A stretch of 64,000 nt of DNA, from positions 245,925 to 309,924 of the forward strand of contig JAIUNY010000002.1 in assembly GCA_020161505.1 (NCBI GenBank). Direction: 5' to 3'. Positions within the stretch are counted from its first letter, which is position 1, and each line of letters opens with the position of its first letter. Both the position numbers and the translations under genes were made by a program. Origin of the DNA: Armatimonadota bacterium. Lineage in GTDB: Bacteria > Armatimonadota > Fimbriimonadia > Fimbriimonadales > Fimbriimonadaceae. This document shows positions 24,265 through 33,179 of this stretch, piece by piece. The notes beneath the pieces were generated by a model. It was not told the DNA's origin. It did no database searches and was given only the letters and a program-made list of their open reading frames with translations.

Positions 24265-25338
24265 CTATCGGTTCGGGTGCGTACCCCGAGAAACCAGGCG
24301 GTTCAGGCTGGCCTCCATGATCGCCTCGGTCTGAGCCGACACGCTGTAGACAAGGGCTTCCCGATACACGCGCTGGGCATCGTGATTCAAAGAATTCGCC
24401 GCCCCGCTGCTTGCGATGACTCCGGCATGAGCACACCGTGCCGCCAGATCAATCGCCCAGGCCCTGGCATGGAGCCTTTCCTCCAACGGACGAACCTGAT
24501 CCTCTGCGGCCTGGCGACACTCATTCAGTTCCTGATCTAACGCCGACCATGCCTGCTCAAGGAACGCCTTGCCGCGCTTGTGGGCCGCTTTGAGGACCAA
24601 ATCCAACCCCGCCCGCGCACATCCGAGGGCAAACCAGGCCTGGAGTGTGACGTTGATCGTGTCATTCGTCTGGATCCAGCCATCGGGCTTGATGAACGCC
24701 ACCCGTTCGGCCGGCATCCACCAATTGGTGAGATCCGCCGTCATGGTCTGAGGACTCTCCATGGCTGCCAATTCCATCGGGCCCTCAAAGAGGATCGAGC
24801 CCCCGTTTTCAGCAAGCGTATTCTGAAAAGGCACAATGCCAAAAAGTGCTTCTCCGCTCGGGAGAGTGGCCCCGATGAGAAACTCACCATAGAAGCCATG
24901 GCCCGTCACCCAGGGCACATGGCCATTCAGCAGATAACCACCCTGCGTCTCCTCTGCCCGGAGAATCGGTGGCCCCGGCCGACGAAGCTGACTGAATCCG
25001 ATTCCGACAAGCCGCGTGTCCGCCATGTCCGGCAGAAGCTCCGCTTTCAGAGGCTCGTTTTCGCTCTTACTGATCATGCTCACCGCACTCTGGTGCTGGG
25101 TTTGCAGGAACGCGAGCGACCCACTTGTCCGCGCCACCAGCTCCTGGAATTGCCGGAACTCTGACTCTGAAATGCCTGGGCCTCCGTACTCCGCCGGTCG
25201 ACGCAGTGCCATCAGTTTGAGATCGCAGAGTCCCTGGAGAGCCTTGCGCAGAGCCTCTGGATTGCGGTCAATTTCGTTCGCGCGAGGCGCAACCTCCTCC
25301 CGCAGATACTTTTCGGCGAGAGTAAGGATGTCGCTCAC
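24265..25338 (-). CDS. Acyl-CoA dehydrogenase family protein
   Basis: 357 aa flavoprotein of the acyl-CoA dehydrogenase fold: N-terminal helices (LAEKYLREEVAPRANEIDRNPEA), EYGGPG, SLAFLQTQHQSAVSMI, middle beta domain (YLLNGHVPWVTGHGF), C-terminal helical bundle. The usual catalytic Glu segment is not obvious, so the reaction may differ (monooxygenase or inactive). It starts by ATGA overlap with the GlcE-like gene, which suggests joint use in 2-hydroxyacid or acyl oxidation. Confidence 0.78.
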   Translation of the reverse strand: MSDILTLAEKYLREEVAPRANEIDRNPEALRKALQGLCDLKLMALRRPAEYGGPGISESEFRQFQELVARTSGSLAFLQTQHQSAVSMISKSENEPLKAELLPDMADTRLVGIGFSQLRRPGPPILRAEETQGGYLLNGHVPWVTGHGFYGEFLIGATLPSGEALFGIVPFQNTLAENGGSILFEGPMELAAMESPQTMTADLTNWWMPAERVAFIKPDGWIQTNDTINVTLQAWFALGCARAGLDLVLKAAHKRGKAFLEQAWSALDQELNECRQAAEDQVRPLEERLHARAWAIDLAARCAHAGVIASSGAANSLNHDAQRVYREALVYSVSAQTEAIMEASLNRLVSRGTHPNR

Positions 25339-26156
25339 GAGACGAATCCCTCGGCAAACTTGCGCTGCGGATCAAGGGTCGACTTGAGAGAGCGCCGCAA
25401 CTTTTCGACCATCGGATCAGGGCGGGGAACGGTTCGTCCCGCTGGCCCGATGGCCCATCCGCCGTAGAGTTCCGAAGGCAGCTCTTCTGACCAAACCAAC
25501 CCCGAGGATCGCAAGCGTGCCACAGGGCGAACAACCTCGCTTACGACCTGATCGACCTGTGCCAACGGCACTCGGCAAACCCATCTTGGCTCCGCATCAC
25601 TCAGTCTCTCTAGGCTGTCTTTCTCCACCAAACGGATGGGGTACAGCCGCAGGGTCACGCTCAAGATCACTCCGAGTCCGCCCCGAGAGCCCGCCATCAC
25701 CCGGTGAAGATCGAAACCCGCCACGCTTTTCACGACCTGGGAACCGAAGGTCACCACCTCACCATCCGGTCGCATCACCCGCATGCCGAGACACCAATCC
25801 TTTACCCCTCCTGTTCGATTCTGGGCAGCATGGGGGAGATTCAGCGCGATCAAGCCCCCCACTGTGCCGATCCTGGAACCCATCCAGCCCAGAGCAGTGC
25901 GCGAGAGCCCCAAGCACAACCCTGAGTCGGCAATCATTTGCTCCAGATCCCTGACGTGTGTGCCCGAACGAACCGTCACAACCAGATCATCCGGTCGGAA
26001 ATCCACGATTCCGGTCAACCCTTCGGTGGAGATATTCTGCCCCTCTTGATGAGCAATCCAGCTCATCCGGCTCCGCGAACCCACCAGAGCCACCCGGGCA
26101 GTCTCCTGGATGGCCTCGCGCAATTCATCTTCATTCGTCACTTGCCAGACGCTCAT
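25335..26156 (-). CDS. glcE: GlcE-like FAD-binding subunit
   Basis: 273 aa from ATG 26156, which overlaps the GlcD stop (ATGA). FAD-binding PCMH-type half domain: VALVGSRSRMSW, GIVDFRPDDLVVTVRSGT, GSRIGTVGGLIALNLPHA, GMRVMRPDGEVVTFGSQVVKSVAGFDLHRVMAGSRGGLG. Small C-terminal domain, as in glycolate oxidase subunit E. Works with GlcD to oxidise glycolate or a related 2-hydroxyacid. GlcF is not adjacent; a 4Fe-4S protein with CCG domains lies at 52 kb. Confidence 0.85.
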   Translation of the reverse strand: MSVWQVTNEDELREAIQETARVALVGSRSRMSWIAHQEGQNISTEGLTGIVDFRPDDLVVTVRSGTHVRDLEQMIADSGLCLGLSRTALGWMGSRIGTVGGLIALNLPHAAQNRTGGVKDWCLGMRVMRPDGEVVTFGSQVVKSVAGFDLHRVMAGSRGGLGVILSVTLRLYPIRLVEKDSLERLSDAEPRWVCRVPLAQVDQVVSEVVRPVARLRSSGLVWSEELPSELYGGWAIGPAGRTVPRPDPMVEKLRRSLKSTLDPQRKFAEGFVS

Positions 26157-27586
26157 GTCGCCACCCCGCGCCATCGAACCTTGTGTTCAATGCAACCCTT
26201 GGCATTCGGAATCACTTTGCACGGATTACACAGGTCATCGCTCGCGAAAATCGTGCGGATTTCGCCCTGCAAAGCCATCGACGCTTCGTCATACATCAGC
26301 GGGAGAAAATCAACCTTCTCCACGCCAATTCCATGCTCCCCGGTCACCGATCCTCCGAGCTCAATGCACTTCCGGATGATCTCTTCCCCCGCCTTCACCA
26401 CCGCATCCACCTTGCCCGGCTCGCGCTCATCGAAGCAGAAAATCGGATGCAAGTTGCCGTCACCAGCATGAAAAATGTTCGCCACGGCAATCCCATGCTC
26501 CTCAGCCACGCGATACACTTCTTCCAACATCTCGGGAAGTTTCGAAGGTGGGATGACCCCGTCATGAGTGACCACCGTCGGAGCAATCCGTCCAAGCGCC
26601 CCCACTCCTTTCTTGCGCGCCGTCCAGAGCTTCATGCGTTCATCGGCAGTCCGGGCGACTTTCACTTCAATCGCCCGAGATTTTTTGCAAATCTCCACCA
26701 ACTGGTGCAGGTCGTCGCTGCTCTGGCCAGGTGACCCATCGCATTCAATCAGCAGCATCGCCTGAGTGGCACTCGGAAATTCCAATCCAAACGCAGCTTG
26801 CACGGCATCCAGCACGGCGCGATCCATCATCTCCAGCGCAGCGGGCAAAACGCCAGATTTCACGATCTCTGCCACGGCCTGCGAGGCTTCTCTCACGCTG
26901 GGGAAGCATGCGGTCGCCGTCTGAATCGCCTCGGGAATCGGGGTCAACACAATCCACGCCTCGGTCACAATCCCAAGCGTTCCTTCCGATCCCACCACCA
27001 GACTCAACAAGTCGTAACCTGGGGGCTCCCCGCATCGCCCGCCGATCTGCACGATCTCTCCATGCGAGAGCACCATGCGCACCCCCAAAACATGCTGAAC
27101 GGTCACTCCATATTTCAGAGTGTGTGGCCCTCCCGAATTCATGGCGATGTTTCCCCCCAGGGTGCTCACCGATTGACTACTCGGATCCGGGGCAAAGTGG
27201 AGTCCATCTCCTTCCACCATTCGGGTGATTCGGAGATTCGCAATCCCCGTCTGAGCCAGCATCGTGCGATTCTCGAGATCGGTGGAAAGCAACTTGGTCA
27301 GCTTCTTCGTGCTGATCACGATGCCGCCCAGTGCGGGCATCGCTCCGCCGCTTAGGCCCGTTCCTGCCCCTCGAGGCGTGAACGGCACCCGAGATTCCCG
27401 ACACCATTGCACAATCGCGGAGACTTCCTCCGTCGTTTCCGGCAACACCACCGCCAAGGGAGGGTTCCGATCAACCGTGTAGGCATCGGTTTCGTAAACC
27501 TTCCGCACCGCCGCACCCGACAAAACCTGATCGTCCCGCACCAATCGGCGCAGGCCAGATTCCAACTCCGACTGAGTGACAGGCAC
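26153..27586 (-). CDS. glcD: GlcD-like FAD-linked oxidase
   Basis: 477 aa. Catalytic FAD subunit of glycolate/D-lactate oxidase type. Motifs: FTPRGAGTGLSGGAMPALGGIVIS (FAD pyrophosphate loop, about 68-90), STLGGNIAMNSGGPHTLKYG, GSEGTLGIVTEA, C-terminal HAGDGNLHPIFCFD and GEHGIGVEKVDFLPLMY, CNPCKVIP. GTG start with TAGAAT six bases upstream. First gene of the glcD-glcE-ACAD operon, divergent from tmk with only 37 bp between start codons. Confidence 0.9.
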   Translation of the reverse strand: MPVTQSELESGLRRLVRDDQVLSGAAVRKVYETDAYTVDRNPPLAVVLPETTEEVSAIVQWCRESRVPFTPRGAGTGLSGGAMPALGGIVISTKKLTKLLSTDLENRTMLAQTGIANLRITRMVEGDGLHFAPDPSSQSVSTLGGNIAMNSGGPHTLKYGVTVQHVLGVRMVLSHGEIVQIGGRCGEPPGYDLLSLVVGSEGTLGIVTEAWIVLTPIPEAIQTATACFPSVREASQAVAEIVKSGVLPAALEMMDRAVLDAVQAAFGLEFPSATQAMLLIECDGSPGQSSDDLHQLVEICKKSRAIEVKVARTADERMKLWTARKKGVGALGRIAPTVVTHDGVIPPSKLPEMLEEVYRVAEEHGIAVANIFHAGDGNLHPIFCFDEREPGKVDAVVKAGEEIIRKCIELGGSVTGEHGIGVEKVDFLPLMYDEASMALQGEIRTIFASDDLCNPCKVIPNAKGCIEHKVRWRGVAT

Positions 27587-27598
27587 CCCTTCATTCTA
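27587..27598 (-). promoter_or_regulatory. -10 element TAGAAT before glcD
   Basis: On the minus strand TAGAAT (27598-27593), six bases (GAAGGG), GTG start. GAAGGG could also act as a short Shine-Dalgarno sequence, but an mRNA from this -10 would begin at or next to the start codon. Confidence 0.5.
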
Positions 27599-27611
27599 TC
27601 CCGATGCCGGG

Positions 27612-27623
27612 TATCTTGCCTCC
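27612..27623 (+). promoter_or_regulatory. -10 element TATCTT before tmk
   Basis: TATCTT 27612-27617, six bases, GTG 27624. The two divergent -10 elements are 13 bp apart. Confidence 0.5.
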
Positions 27624-28226
27624 GTGTTCATCACCTTTGAAGGGCCAGAAGGCGCAGGGAAGTCGACCGCCATCCGGGCGGTTGCCGAATCCCTGGAGTC
27701 GCGTGGCACGCAGGTCTTGGTCACTCGGGAGCCAGGAGCGGGCGATTTTGGATTCAAAATCCGTGAACTCCTCCTCCACGGCGACGATCTCCCCATTTGG
27801 ACAGAACTCTTTTTGTTCCTCGCCGACCGGAGCCACCACGTGGAGCGAATCATCCGCCCCGCCCTCTCTGCAGGGAAGACGGTGCTCTGCGATCGACATG
27901 CGGATTCCACTCTGGTCTACCAAGGCTACGCCCGTGGCCTGGATCTGGAGAATCTCCGTGAGCTCAATCTCATCGCCACCGGTGGGCTCAAACCAACTCT
28001 CACATTTCTTCTCGACCTCCCCGTGGAAATCGGCCTCGCGCGTCTCCAGAATCCCGACCGGCTCGACCGGGAACCACTCGAATTCCACCAAAAGGTGAGA
28101 AGTGGCTTCCTCGCCGAATCACGAAGAGAACCGGAACGTTGGCAGGTCATTGATGCCAGCCTGCCACCCGAGAAGATTGTCGATCAAATCCTGATCGCCC
28201 TTGCAAACGACCGCCCACCGATCTAG
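27624..28226 (+). CDS. tmk: Thymidylate kinase
   Basis: 200 aa. Phosphorylates dTMP to dTDP. P-loop GPEGAGKST (residues 7-15), VTREPGAG, CDRHADSTLVYQG (DRY-like motif with His), and a LID-like RLQNPDRLDRE. The GTG at 27624 gives the standard VFITFEGPEG start; longer in-frame starts overlap glcD. The 3' end overlaps the convergent RimK-like gene by 4 nt. Confidence 0.94.
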   Translation: MFITFEGPEGAGKSTAIRAVAESLESRGTQVLVTREPGAGDFGFKIRELLLHGDDLPIWTELFLFLADRSHHVERIIRPALSAGKTVLCDRHADSTLVYQGYARGLDLENLRELNLIATGGLKPTLTFLLDLPVEIGLARLQNPDRLDREPLEFHQKVRSGFLAESRREPERWQVIDASLPPEKIVDQILIALANDRPPI

Positions 28227-29404
28227 AAGGAGGTCTCCTTCACCAGCTTCTTCTTCCGTCGACGCCTCGGACGCTCTGGTACCAGAGATTTCATCGACTC
28301 ATTCTTTCCGAAGCACAACAAGCGATCCCCGGCATGCAACACATGCGTCGAGCGCGGATTCTGCGTCGAGAGCCCCTGGCTTTCCACCGTCAAAACCACA
28401 ATGTCCTTCTCCCGAATTCCGCTCTCGCGAATCGACTTGCCCTCAAACTCCGGCCCCGGAGGAATCACAAGCTCCGCAACTCCGTAGCCCGTTTCCAAAG
28501 AAAGCCTTTCGCGAACATCCAGCTCAGGGAACGCCACCTGCTCGGTGATGTAATCCATGATCGCCCCTGCCACATCAATGTTCGTGCAGGTCTCGATCCC
28601 CTCCAGCCCCGGCGATGAGTTCACTTCAATGACCTGAGGGCCATCTTTGCTCTCCAACATATCGACCCCCGCCACCCGCAGACCGAGAATTTTCGCCGCT
28701 TCAATCGCGGTTCGCTCGTAGTCCTTCGGCAGATCAAGGGCCTCTGCTTTGCCGCCACGGTGGATGTTGCTCCGGAACTCCTGACCCTGAGCCACCCGAC
28801 GCATCGCCGCCACCACCCGATCGCCCACCACAAACGCCCGGACATCCTTGCCTTTGCTCTCCGCGACAAACTTCTGAATGAGCACGTTCTGCCGCGCGCC
28901 GTGAAGAGTCTCAAGAATCGCCTCCGCGACCTTCTGAGTCTCCGCCAAAATCACTCCGACACCCTGCGTGCCTTCCATCAGCTTGATGATCACCGGCGCG
29001 CCGCCGACGCGCTCGATCGCGAGCAAAATATCCCGCCGATCGCGGACAAACGATGTCGGCGCAATCCCGATGTCGTACTTCGAGAGAATCTGCAGACACC
29101 GCAACTTGTCCCGCGTATTGCTGATCGCGTTGGCCGTATTCGCCGTGAACACCCCCATCTGCTGGAACTGCCGAACCACGGAGGTGCCGTACGTCGTCAC
29201 GCTGGCGCCGATCCGAGGCACCACCGCATCGTAGTGCGAGAGCCGCCGCCCCCGATAGAACAGCTCCGGGTGCTGCTGCTCAATCATGATCGAGAACTTC
29301 AGCGTGTCGAGAACTTTCACATCATGCCCGCGTTGAACGGCCGCCTCACGAAGGCGACGAGTGGAATAACAGTGGCGATTGCGACTGAGAATGGCAACTT
29401 TCAT
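28223..29404 (-). CDS. rimK: RimK-type ATP-grasp ligase with C-terminal RCK_C (TrkA-C) domain
   Basis: 393 aa. Residues 1-295 match RimK, which adds glutamate to the C-terminus of ribosomal S6 in some bacteria: MKVAILSRN, VVPRIGASVTTYG, NTRDKLRCLQILSKYDI, IKLMEGTQGVGV, ATP-grasp end VEVNSSPGLEGIE-like (QVIEVNSSPGLEGIE). Residues about 305-378 form a TrkA-C-like ligand-binding domain (GVAELVIPPGPEFEGKSIRE, LHAGDRLLCFG), followed by a basic tail RPRRRRKKK. The extra domain is unlike the E. coli enzyme and may sense a ligand. A RimB-type protease gene lies 75 nt upstream. Confidence 0.85.
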   Translation of the reverse strand: MKVAILSRNRHCYSTRRLREAAVQRGHDVKVLDTLKFSIMIEQQHPELFYRGRRLSHYDAVVPRIGASVTTYGTSVVRQFQQMGVFTANTANAISNTRDKLRCLQILSKYDIGIAPTSFVRDRRDILLAIERVGGAPVIIKLMEGTQGVGVILAETQKVAEAILETLHGARQNVLIQKFVAESKGKDVRAFVVGDRVVAAMRRVAQGQEFRSNIHRGGKAEALDLPKDYERTAIEAAKILGLRVAGVDMLESKDGPQVIEVNSSPGLEGIETCTNIDVAGAIMDYITEQVAFPELDVRERLSLETGYGVAELVIPPGPEFEGKSIRESGIREKDIVVLTVESQGLSTQNPRSTHVLHAGDRLLCFGKNESMKSLVPERPRRRRKKKLVKETSF

Positions 29405-29479
29405 GCGGGTATCCGAGAGACAAAGGGTTCCTGATTTGTGTTAACGAAAGTGATGAGTCGGGGTTGCTCGAAAGCCCCT

Positions 29480-29899
29480 TTAGCTGAGGTGCGTCTGCGA
29501 CGCATCCACGATAAAATTCCCCGCCAAAGTCGTCCGCCCGACCAACATCCGCCGGGACATCCGCTTGCGAGAACTGAGCGTGATTTCGATCTTTCGGCAA
29601 ACCCCCGCCATGCAGAGTGTGGTCTTCACCACATACCGAGTCTGAGCCTTTCCGCTGCTACTGCGAACCACGGTTTTCCGGGCGATATCTGTCTCGATCA
29701 CCATCGGCTTCTTCTTGGAACTCCGCGAGGTGATGACCTCGAACTTGATGCGATCCCCCTCCAGCTCCTCAATGTTTTCCGCGTGGATCGCGCTCGTTTT
29801 GGCTCCGGTATCAATCTTCGCCACCAGCCGATCAATCCCCCAATCGGGCAGAGAAATCCTCTCCAGCCACCCCACCGTGATGAGCTCCCGATCAGCCAT
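29480..29899 (-). CDS. rimB: RimB-type retropepsin-like protease (ATP-dependent zinc protease family)
   Basis: 139 aa. Carries the aspartic protease-like motif AKIDTGAKTSAIHAENIE (about 26-43) and the C-terminal MLVGRTTLAGNFIVD. In other bacteria this family removes or trims poly-glutamate added by RimK. Adjacent to and in the same orientation as the RimK gene, so a modification/trimming pair is likely. ATG start; a CATAGTAGACT sequence just upstream is a possible -10 region. Confidence 0.82.
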   Translation of the reverse strand: MADRELITVGWLERISLPDWGIDRLVAKIDTGAKTSAIHAENIEELEGDRIKFEVITSRSSKKKPMVIETDIARKTVVRSSSGKAQTRYVVKTTLCMAGVCRKIEITLSSRKRMSRRMLVGRTTLAGNFIVDASQTHLS

Positions 29900-29971
29900 A
29901 GTCTACTATGGCATCCCGCAAGAAAAATCCGCTGGAATCACGGCACCCGCAAAGCCACCCAAAACAAAAAA

Positions 29972-30000
29972 GATCGCCCAGGCACGAGGCCCGGGCGGTC
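29972..30000. terminator. Bidirectional terminator after flagellin
   Basis: 12-bp stem with two wobble pairs (29972-29983 with 29989-30000), 5-nt loop. On the minus strand TTTTTTGTTTT follows, ending flagellin transcription; on the plus strand TTTTC follows. Confidence 0.85.
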
Positions 30001-30036
30001 TTTTCGATTGATAGGAAGGTTGGTGGGTCACATTGA

Positions 30037-31470
30037 TTAGCCTCGGAGCAGACTGAGAACTCCCTGTGGGGCTTGGTTTGCCTGAGCAAGAACCGAGAGG
30101 CCGCTTTGTTGGAGGATCTGCAACTTGGTGTAGTTGGTCATCTCTTCGGCGATGTCCGTGTCGCGGATCATCGATTCGGTGCTGCTCAGGTTTTCCTTCG
30201 CCACACCCAGGCTGCGGATGTTGCTCTCCAGCACGTTCTTGCTGAAGCTGCCGATGTCGCCTCGCTTTCGGCTCAGAGCACTGACCGCTTCGTCGATGGC
30301 GGCGAGAGCCGCTGCGGCACCGGCCGAGGTCGTCAGATCGAGGTTGTCGATGGAGAGGGCCGAGGAGGTGAAGGAGCCGATGTTCAGGCTCGTTCGCTGA
30401 CCAGCATTGCCGCCGGTTTGGAACTGCGCCAGTCCGACTTGAACGTAGGCCACGCTGGTTTGAGCGCCGGTAGCCACGTTCTCACGGAGTTTGAGAGCGT
30501 TGCCTTCTGCATCGGTGAGCGTAATTCCATCATTGCCCATTTGGCCACCCGTGAAGGTCACAGCCGGGCTACCACCGATCGTCACGGTCGCAACTGCGTT
30601 GACACCCGTTCCATTCGCAGTGCTCGCCGCGTTTTGAAGCACTCCGGAGTCGGCAAGGGTGAAGTTGCCCTTCGTACCGAAAGTGGTCGAAGTCAGTCGC
30701 ACCTGGCCGTTGCCGCCGCCGAATACCGAATCAGCGACAACCCCCGTCGTACCGCTAACAGCGTTGATCTTGGTGATCACGTCAGCCCAGCTATCGGTCG
30801 ACAGAGCGGTGATCGAGGTTCCGTTGATGCTGAAGGTTCCCGCTGCGGCACCAACTGCTGCCGAGAGATAGGCTGCCTCAGAAGCCGCGCCAACCGTTCG
30901 GTTGCCAGTGACCGTCGCCTTGGTTGCGGCAGTCGTCACGTTCATATCGACTGCGCCGCTCGGGACGGTTCCACCATTGAAGGTACCGCTGAGGTTCATC
31001 GAAGCCACAAAGTTTGGCTTGACCACTGCAGCAATCGCTCCCGAGCTGCCATCGAGCAGCTTCTTGCGGCCAAATTGAGTCTCTGCGGCAATTCGATTGA
31101 CCGAAGCCACGATCTGATTCCATTGCGTTTGATTTGCCTGAAGCTGGTTCGCATCGAGAACCGCCGTGTTGGCACTCGCCACGGCCAGAGTTCGACCATC
31201 GCGGAGCAAGCGGCTCAGTTCGTCGAGGGCGCCTTCGGCCGTCTTGGCGTAGTTGACCGCGTCTTGGTTGTTGCGGATGGCTTGGGTCACGCCGTTGATT
31301 TGGGCGCGGAAATTCTCGGAGAAGATCAGGCCGCTCGGATCGTCAGCGGCGCTGTTGATGCGCATACCCGTCGAAAGACGAGTGGTGCTTTGGGAAAAAC
31401 TGTGTGCGGTCGTGCCCAGGTTGCGCAGGGCGTTCATCGCGGTGACGTTGGTGTTGATTCGAAAAGACAT
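30037..31470 (-). CDS. fliC: Flagellin
   Basis: 477 aa filament subunit. Conserved D0/D1 N-terminus (MSFRINTNVTAMNALRNLG, TRLSTGMRINSAADDPSGL, about 1-165) and C-terminus (IDEAVSALSRKRGDIGSFSKN, IAEEMTNYTKLQILQQSGLSVLAQANQAPQGVLSLLRG). The variable middle (about 170-390) is rich in Thr, Ser, Ala and Gly. GGAGG lies 8 nt before the ATG, a strong Shine-Dalgarno, with a long leader. TATACT near 31575-31580 on the minus strand is a weak promoter candidate. A single flagellin gene without other flagellar genes nearby. Confidence 0.95.
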   Translation of the reverse strand: MSFRINTNVTAMNALRNLGTTAHSFSQSTTRLSTGMRINSAADDPSGLIFSENFRAQINGVTQAIRNNQDAVNYAKTAEGALDELSRLLRDGRTLAVASANTAVLDANQLQANQTQWNQIVASVNRIAAETQFGRKKLLDGSSGAIAAVVKPNFVASMNLSGTFNGGTVPSGAVDMNVTTAATKATVTGNRTVGAASEAAYLSAAVGAAAGTFSINGTSITALSTDSWADVITKINAVSGTTGVVADSVFGGGNGQVRLTSTTFGTKGNFTLADSGVLQNAASTANGTGVNAVATVTIGGSPAVTFTGGQMGNDGITLTDAEGNALKLRENVATGAQTSVAYVQVGLAQFQTGGNAGQRTSLNIGSFTSSALSIDNLDLTTSAGAAAALAAIDEAVSALSRKRGDIGSFSKNVLESNIRSLGVAKENLSSTESMIRDTDIAEEMTNYTKLQILQQSGLSVLAQANQAPQGVLSLLRG

Positions 31471-31685
31471 TTTGTTTTCCTCCGTGAAGCCTTTCTCGAG
31501 CAGAGCCCCTTCCTAGAGCTCCGTTGTGATCCCGAGAGGACGTCAACACCAGGTGTGTTCCCTGTTAGAACTACCTGGGCACCCAGTATAATTACCAGTA
31601 TTCGGTATTTCTGACAGTTTTTTTCGATCCCCGTATTTCTGCCTGTGTCCACCCTGCCTCAGCAAGGAACAACGCCCAGCCGACC

Positions 31686-32414
31686 CTATCCCTGCTTCGC
31701 CGCCAGCAATCGACGCACCGCTTCCGCCTGTTCCGGAGTGTCCACGGCCAGAGCGCTGCCTTGACCCACGCTCATCTTGATCCGAACCCCGTGCTCCAAA
31801 AACCGAAGCTGCTCCAGACTCTCGGCGATCTCCAACGGACTCTGCGACCAGCCACTGAACGCCGTCACCGCTTCGTACCGATAGGCATACATCCCAATAT
31901 GCTTCCGCAAAGGCGCGACCCGAGCATGACGCGGGAAGGGCACGGCATGGCGACTGAAATAAAGCGCGAACCCATCCAGATCCGTCACCACCTTCACCAC
32001 CGCATGATTGTCCTCCTCATGCTCCGGGCAATCCGCCATGATGCTCCCCATCTGAATCGAGGAGTCTTCGACCAGCGGCATCGCGCAGGCCAGAATGTCG
32101 CTTGTCTCCACCAGCGGCTCATCACCCTGGATGTTCAAATACACATCCGCCGGAACCTGACGGGCCACCTCCGCAATCCGATCCGTGCCGCTCGGGTGAT
32201 CCGGCGAGGTGAGCATCGCCTCAGCACCAAAACCCCGGCACACGTCGATGATCTCCTGATCGGGGGTTGCGACAATGATCCGATCCGTCAGCTCACTCCG
32301 CACCGCCGCCTCAAAAACCCACTGGATCATCGGCTTGCCCAACAGGTCGCAAAGGGGCTTCCCGGGGAATCGTGTGCTCCCCATCCGACTCGGAATCACA
32401 ATGACCGTGCTCAC
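31686..32414 (-). CDS. kdsB: 3-deoxy-manno-octulosonate cytidylyltransferase
   Basis: 242 aa. Makes CMP-Kdo for the LPS inner core. Motifs: IPSRMGSTRFPGKPL (CTP loop), IIVATPDQEII, SPDHPSGTDRIAEVA, NIQGDEPLV, RHIG-like LRKHIGMYAYR, and AVDTPEQAE. GTG start, with TAACCT seven bases upstream. Together with lpxB at 60 kb it shows the organism makes LPS with Kdo. Confidence 0.94.
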   Translation of the reverse strand: MSTVIVIPSRMGSTRFPGKPLCDLLGKPMIQWVFEAAVRSELTDRIIVATPDQEIIDVCRGFGAEAMLTSPDHPSGTDRIAEVARQVPADVYLNIQGDEPLVETSDILACAMPLVEDSSIQMGSIMADCPEHEEDNHAVVKVVTDLDGFALYFSRHAVPFPRHARVAPLRKHIGMYAYRYEAVTAFSGWSQSPLEIAESLEQLRFLEHGVRIKMSVGQGSALAVDTPEQAEAVRRLLAAKQG

Positions 32415-32427
32415 GGATCGCAGGTTA
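32415..32427 (-). promoter_or_regulatory. -10 element TAACCT seven bases before kdsB
   Basis: On the minus strand TAACCT (32427-32422), seven bases, GTG 32414. Leaderless candidate. Confidence 0.45.
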
Positions 32428-32460
32428 CCAGCCCGGAAACCCGCCCGTCCCCGACGAAAA

Positions 32461-32490
32461 ATCCCCCGGAGGCAAACGCCACCGGGGGAT
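32461..32490 (-). terminator. Terminator of the ANTAR regulator gene
   Basis: Perfect 9-bp stem ATCCCCCGG (32461-32469) with 32482-32490, extended inside by GGC/GCC pairing. T5 follows on the minus strand. Confidence 0.85.
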
Positions 32491-32509
32491 CACTCAGAGT
32501 TCAAGAAGC

Positions 32510-33076
32510 TCAGACGCCGCTCGCGAGAATAATCGCTTCCGCGATCTCCCGCATCGACTTGCGGGCATTCATCGACTGCTGCTGAATCCGCTTATAGGCT
32601 TCCGTCTCCGAAAGACCTTGATCCTGCATCAGAATTCCTTTGGCCTTCTCCACCACCTTTCGGGCTTCCAGGCGGTCGGTGAGAGATGCATTTTCTTCCG
32701 TCAGCTTGCGATTCGACTCAAATCGGCTGCGTGCCACTTCAATCGCCGGAGAAAGATCGCTCGGCTTGAACGGCTTGACCAGGTAGCCAAACACACCCGC
32801 TTCCTTCGCGCGATCAATCAGCTCTTGGTCACTGTAGGCGGTGAGCAGAATCGCCGGGGCAATGCCGTTTTCGGCAATGTGGGTCGCGGCATCAATGCCG
32901 TCCATCACCGGCATCTTTACGTCGAGAAGGCAGACATCCGGGCTCTTGGCCTTGGCATGTTCCACCGCTTGCTGACCATCCTCAGCTTCGGCCACCACTT
33001 GGTAGCCCAGATTCTCAAGCATCTGCTTCAGATCAAGACGGATGATCGGGTCGTCATCGGCAATCAGTACGCGCAT
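32510..33076 (-). CDS. Response regulator with ANTAR RNA-binding domain
   Basis: 188 aa. Receiver domain (1-115: ADDD acidic pocket at 6-9, phospho-Asp in LLDVKMP about 53, TAYSDQ, VKPF), a short coiled linker (SRFESNRKLTEENASLTDRLE), then ANTAR (about 135-188: ARKVVEKAKGILMQDQGLSETEAYKRIQQQSM). ANTAR proteins bind paired hairpins in nascent RNA and prevent termination when phosphorylated. No kinase is adjacent; the GAF-PAS kinase at 9-10.8 kb is a candidate. GGAG lies 7 nt before the ATG. Confidence 0.92.
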   Translation of the reverse strand: MRVLIADDDPIIRLDLKQMLENLGYQVVAEAEDGQQAVEHAKAKSPDVCLLDVKMPVMDGIDAATHIAENGIAPAILLTAYSDQELIDRAKEAGVFGYLVKPFKPSDLSPAIEVARSRFESNRKLTEENASLTDRLEARKVVEKAKGILMQDQGLSETEAYKRIQQQSMNARKSMREIAEAIILASGV

Positions 33077-33179
33077 AAGGGTCTCCAGACAATTTCATCC
33101 TTCACTAACCACGCCGATGTGACGAAGGAAGAAGAGAGGATACCTTTTCTCACTCCGAAGCGGGGATAATCGAGAGGAC

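Noticed and set aside
30073..31614. 513-codon plus-strand frame
   Set aside because: Antisense to flagellin.
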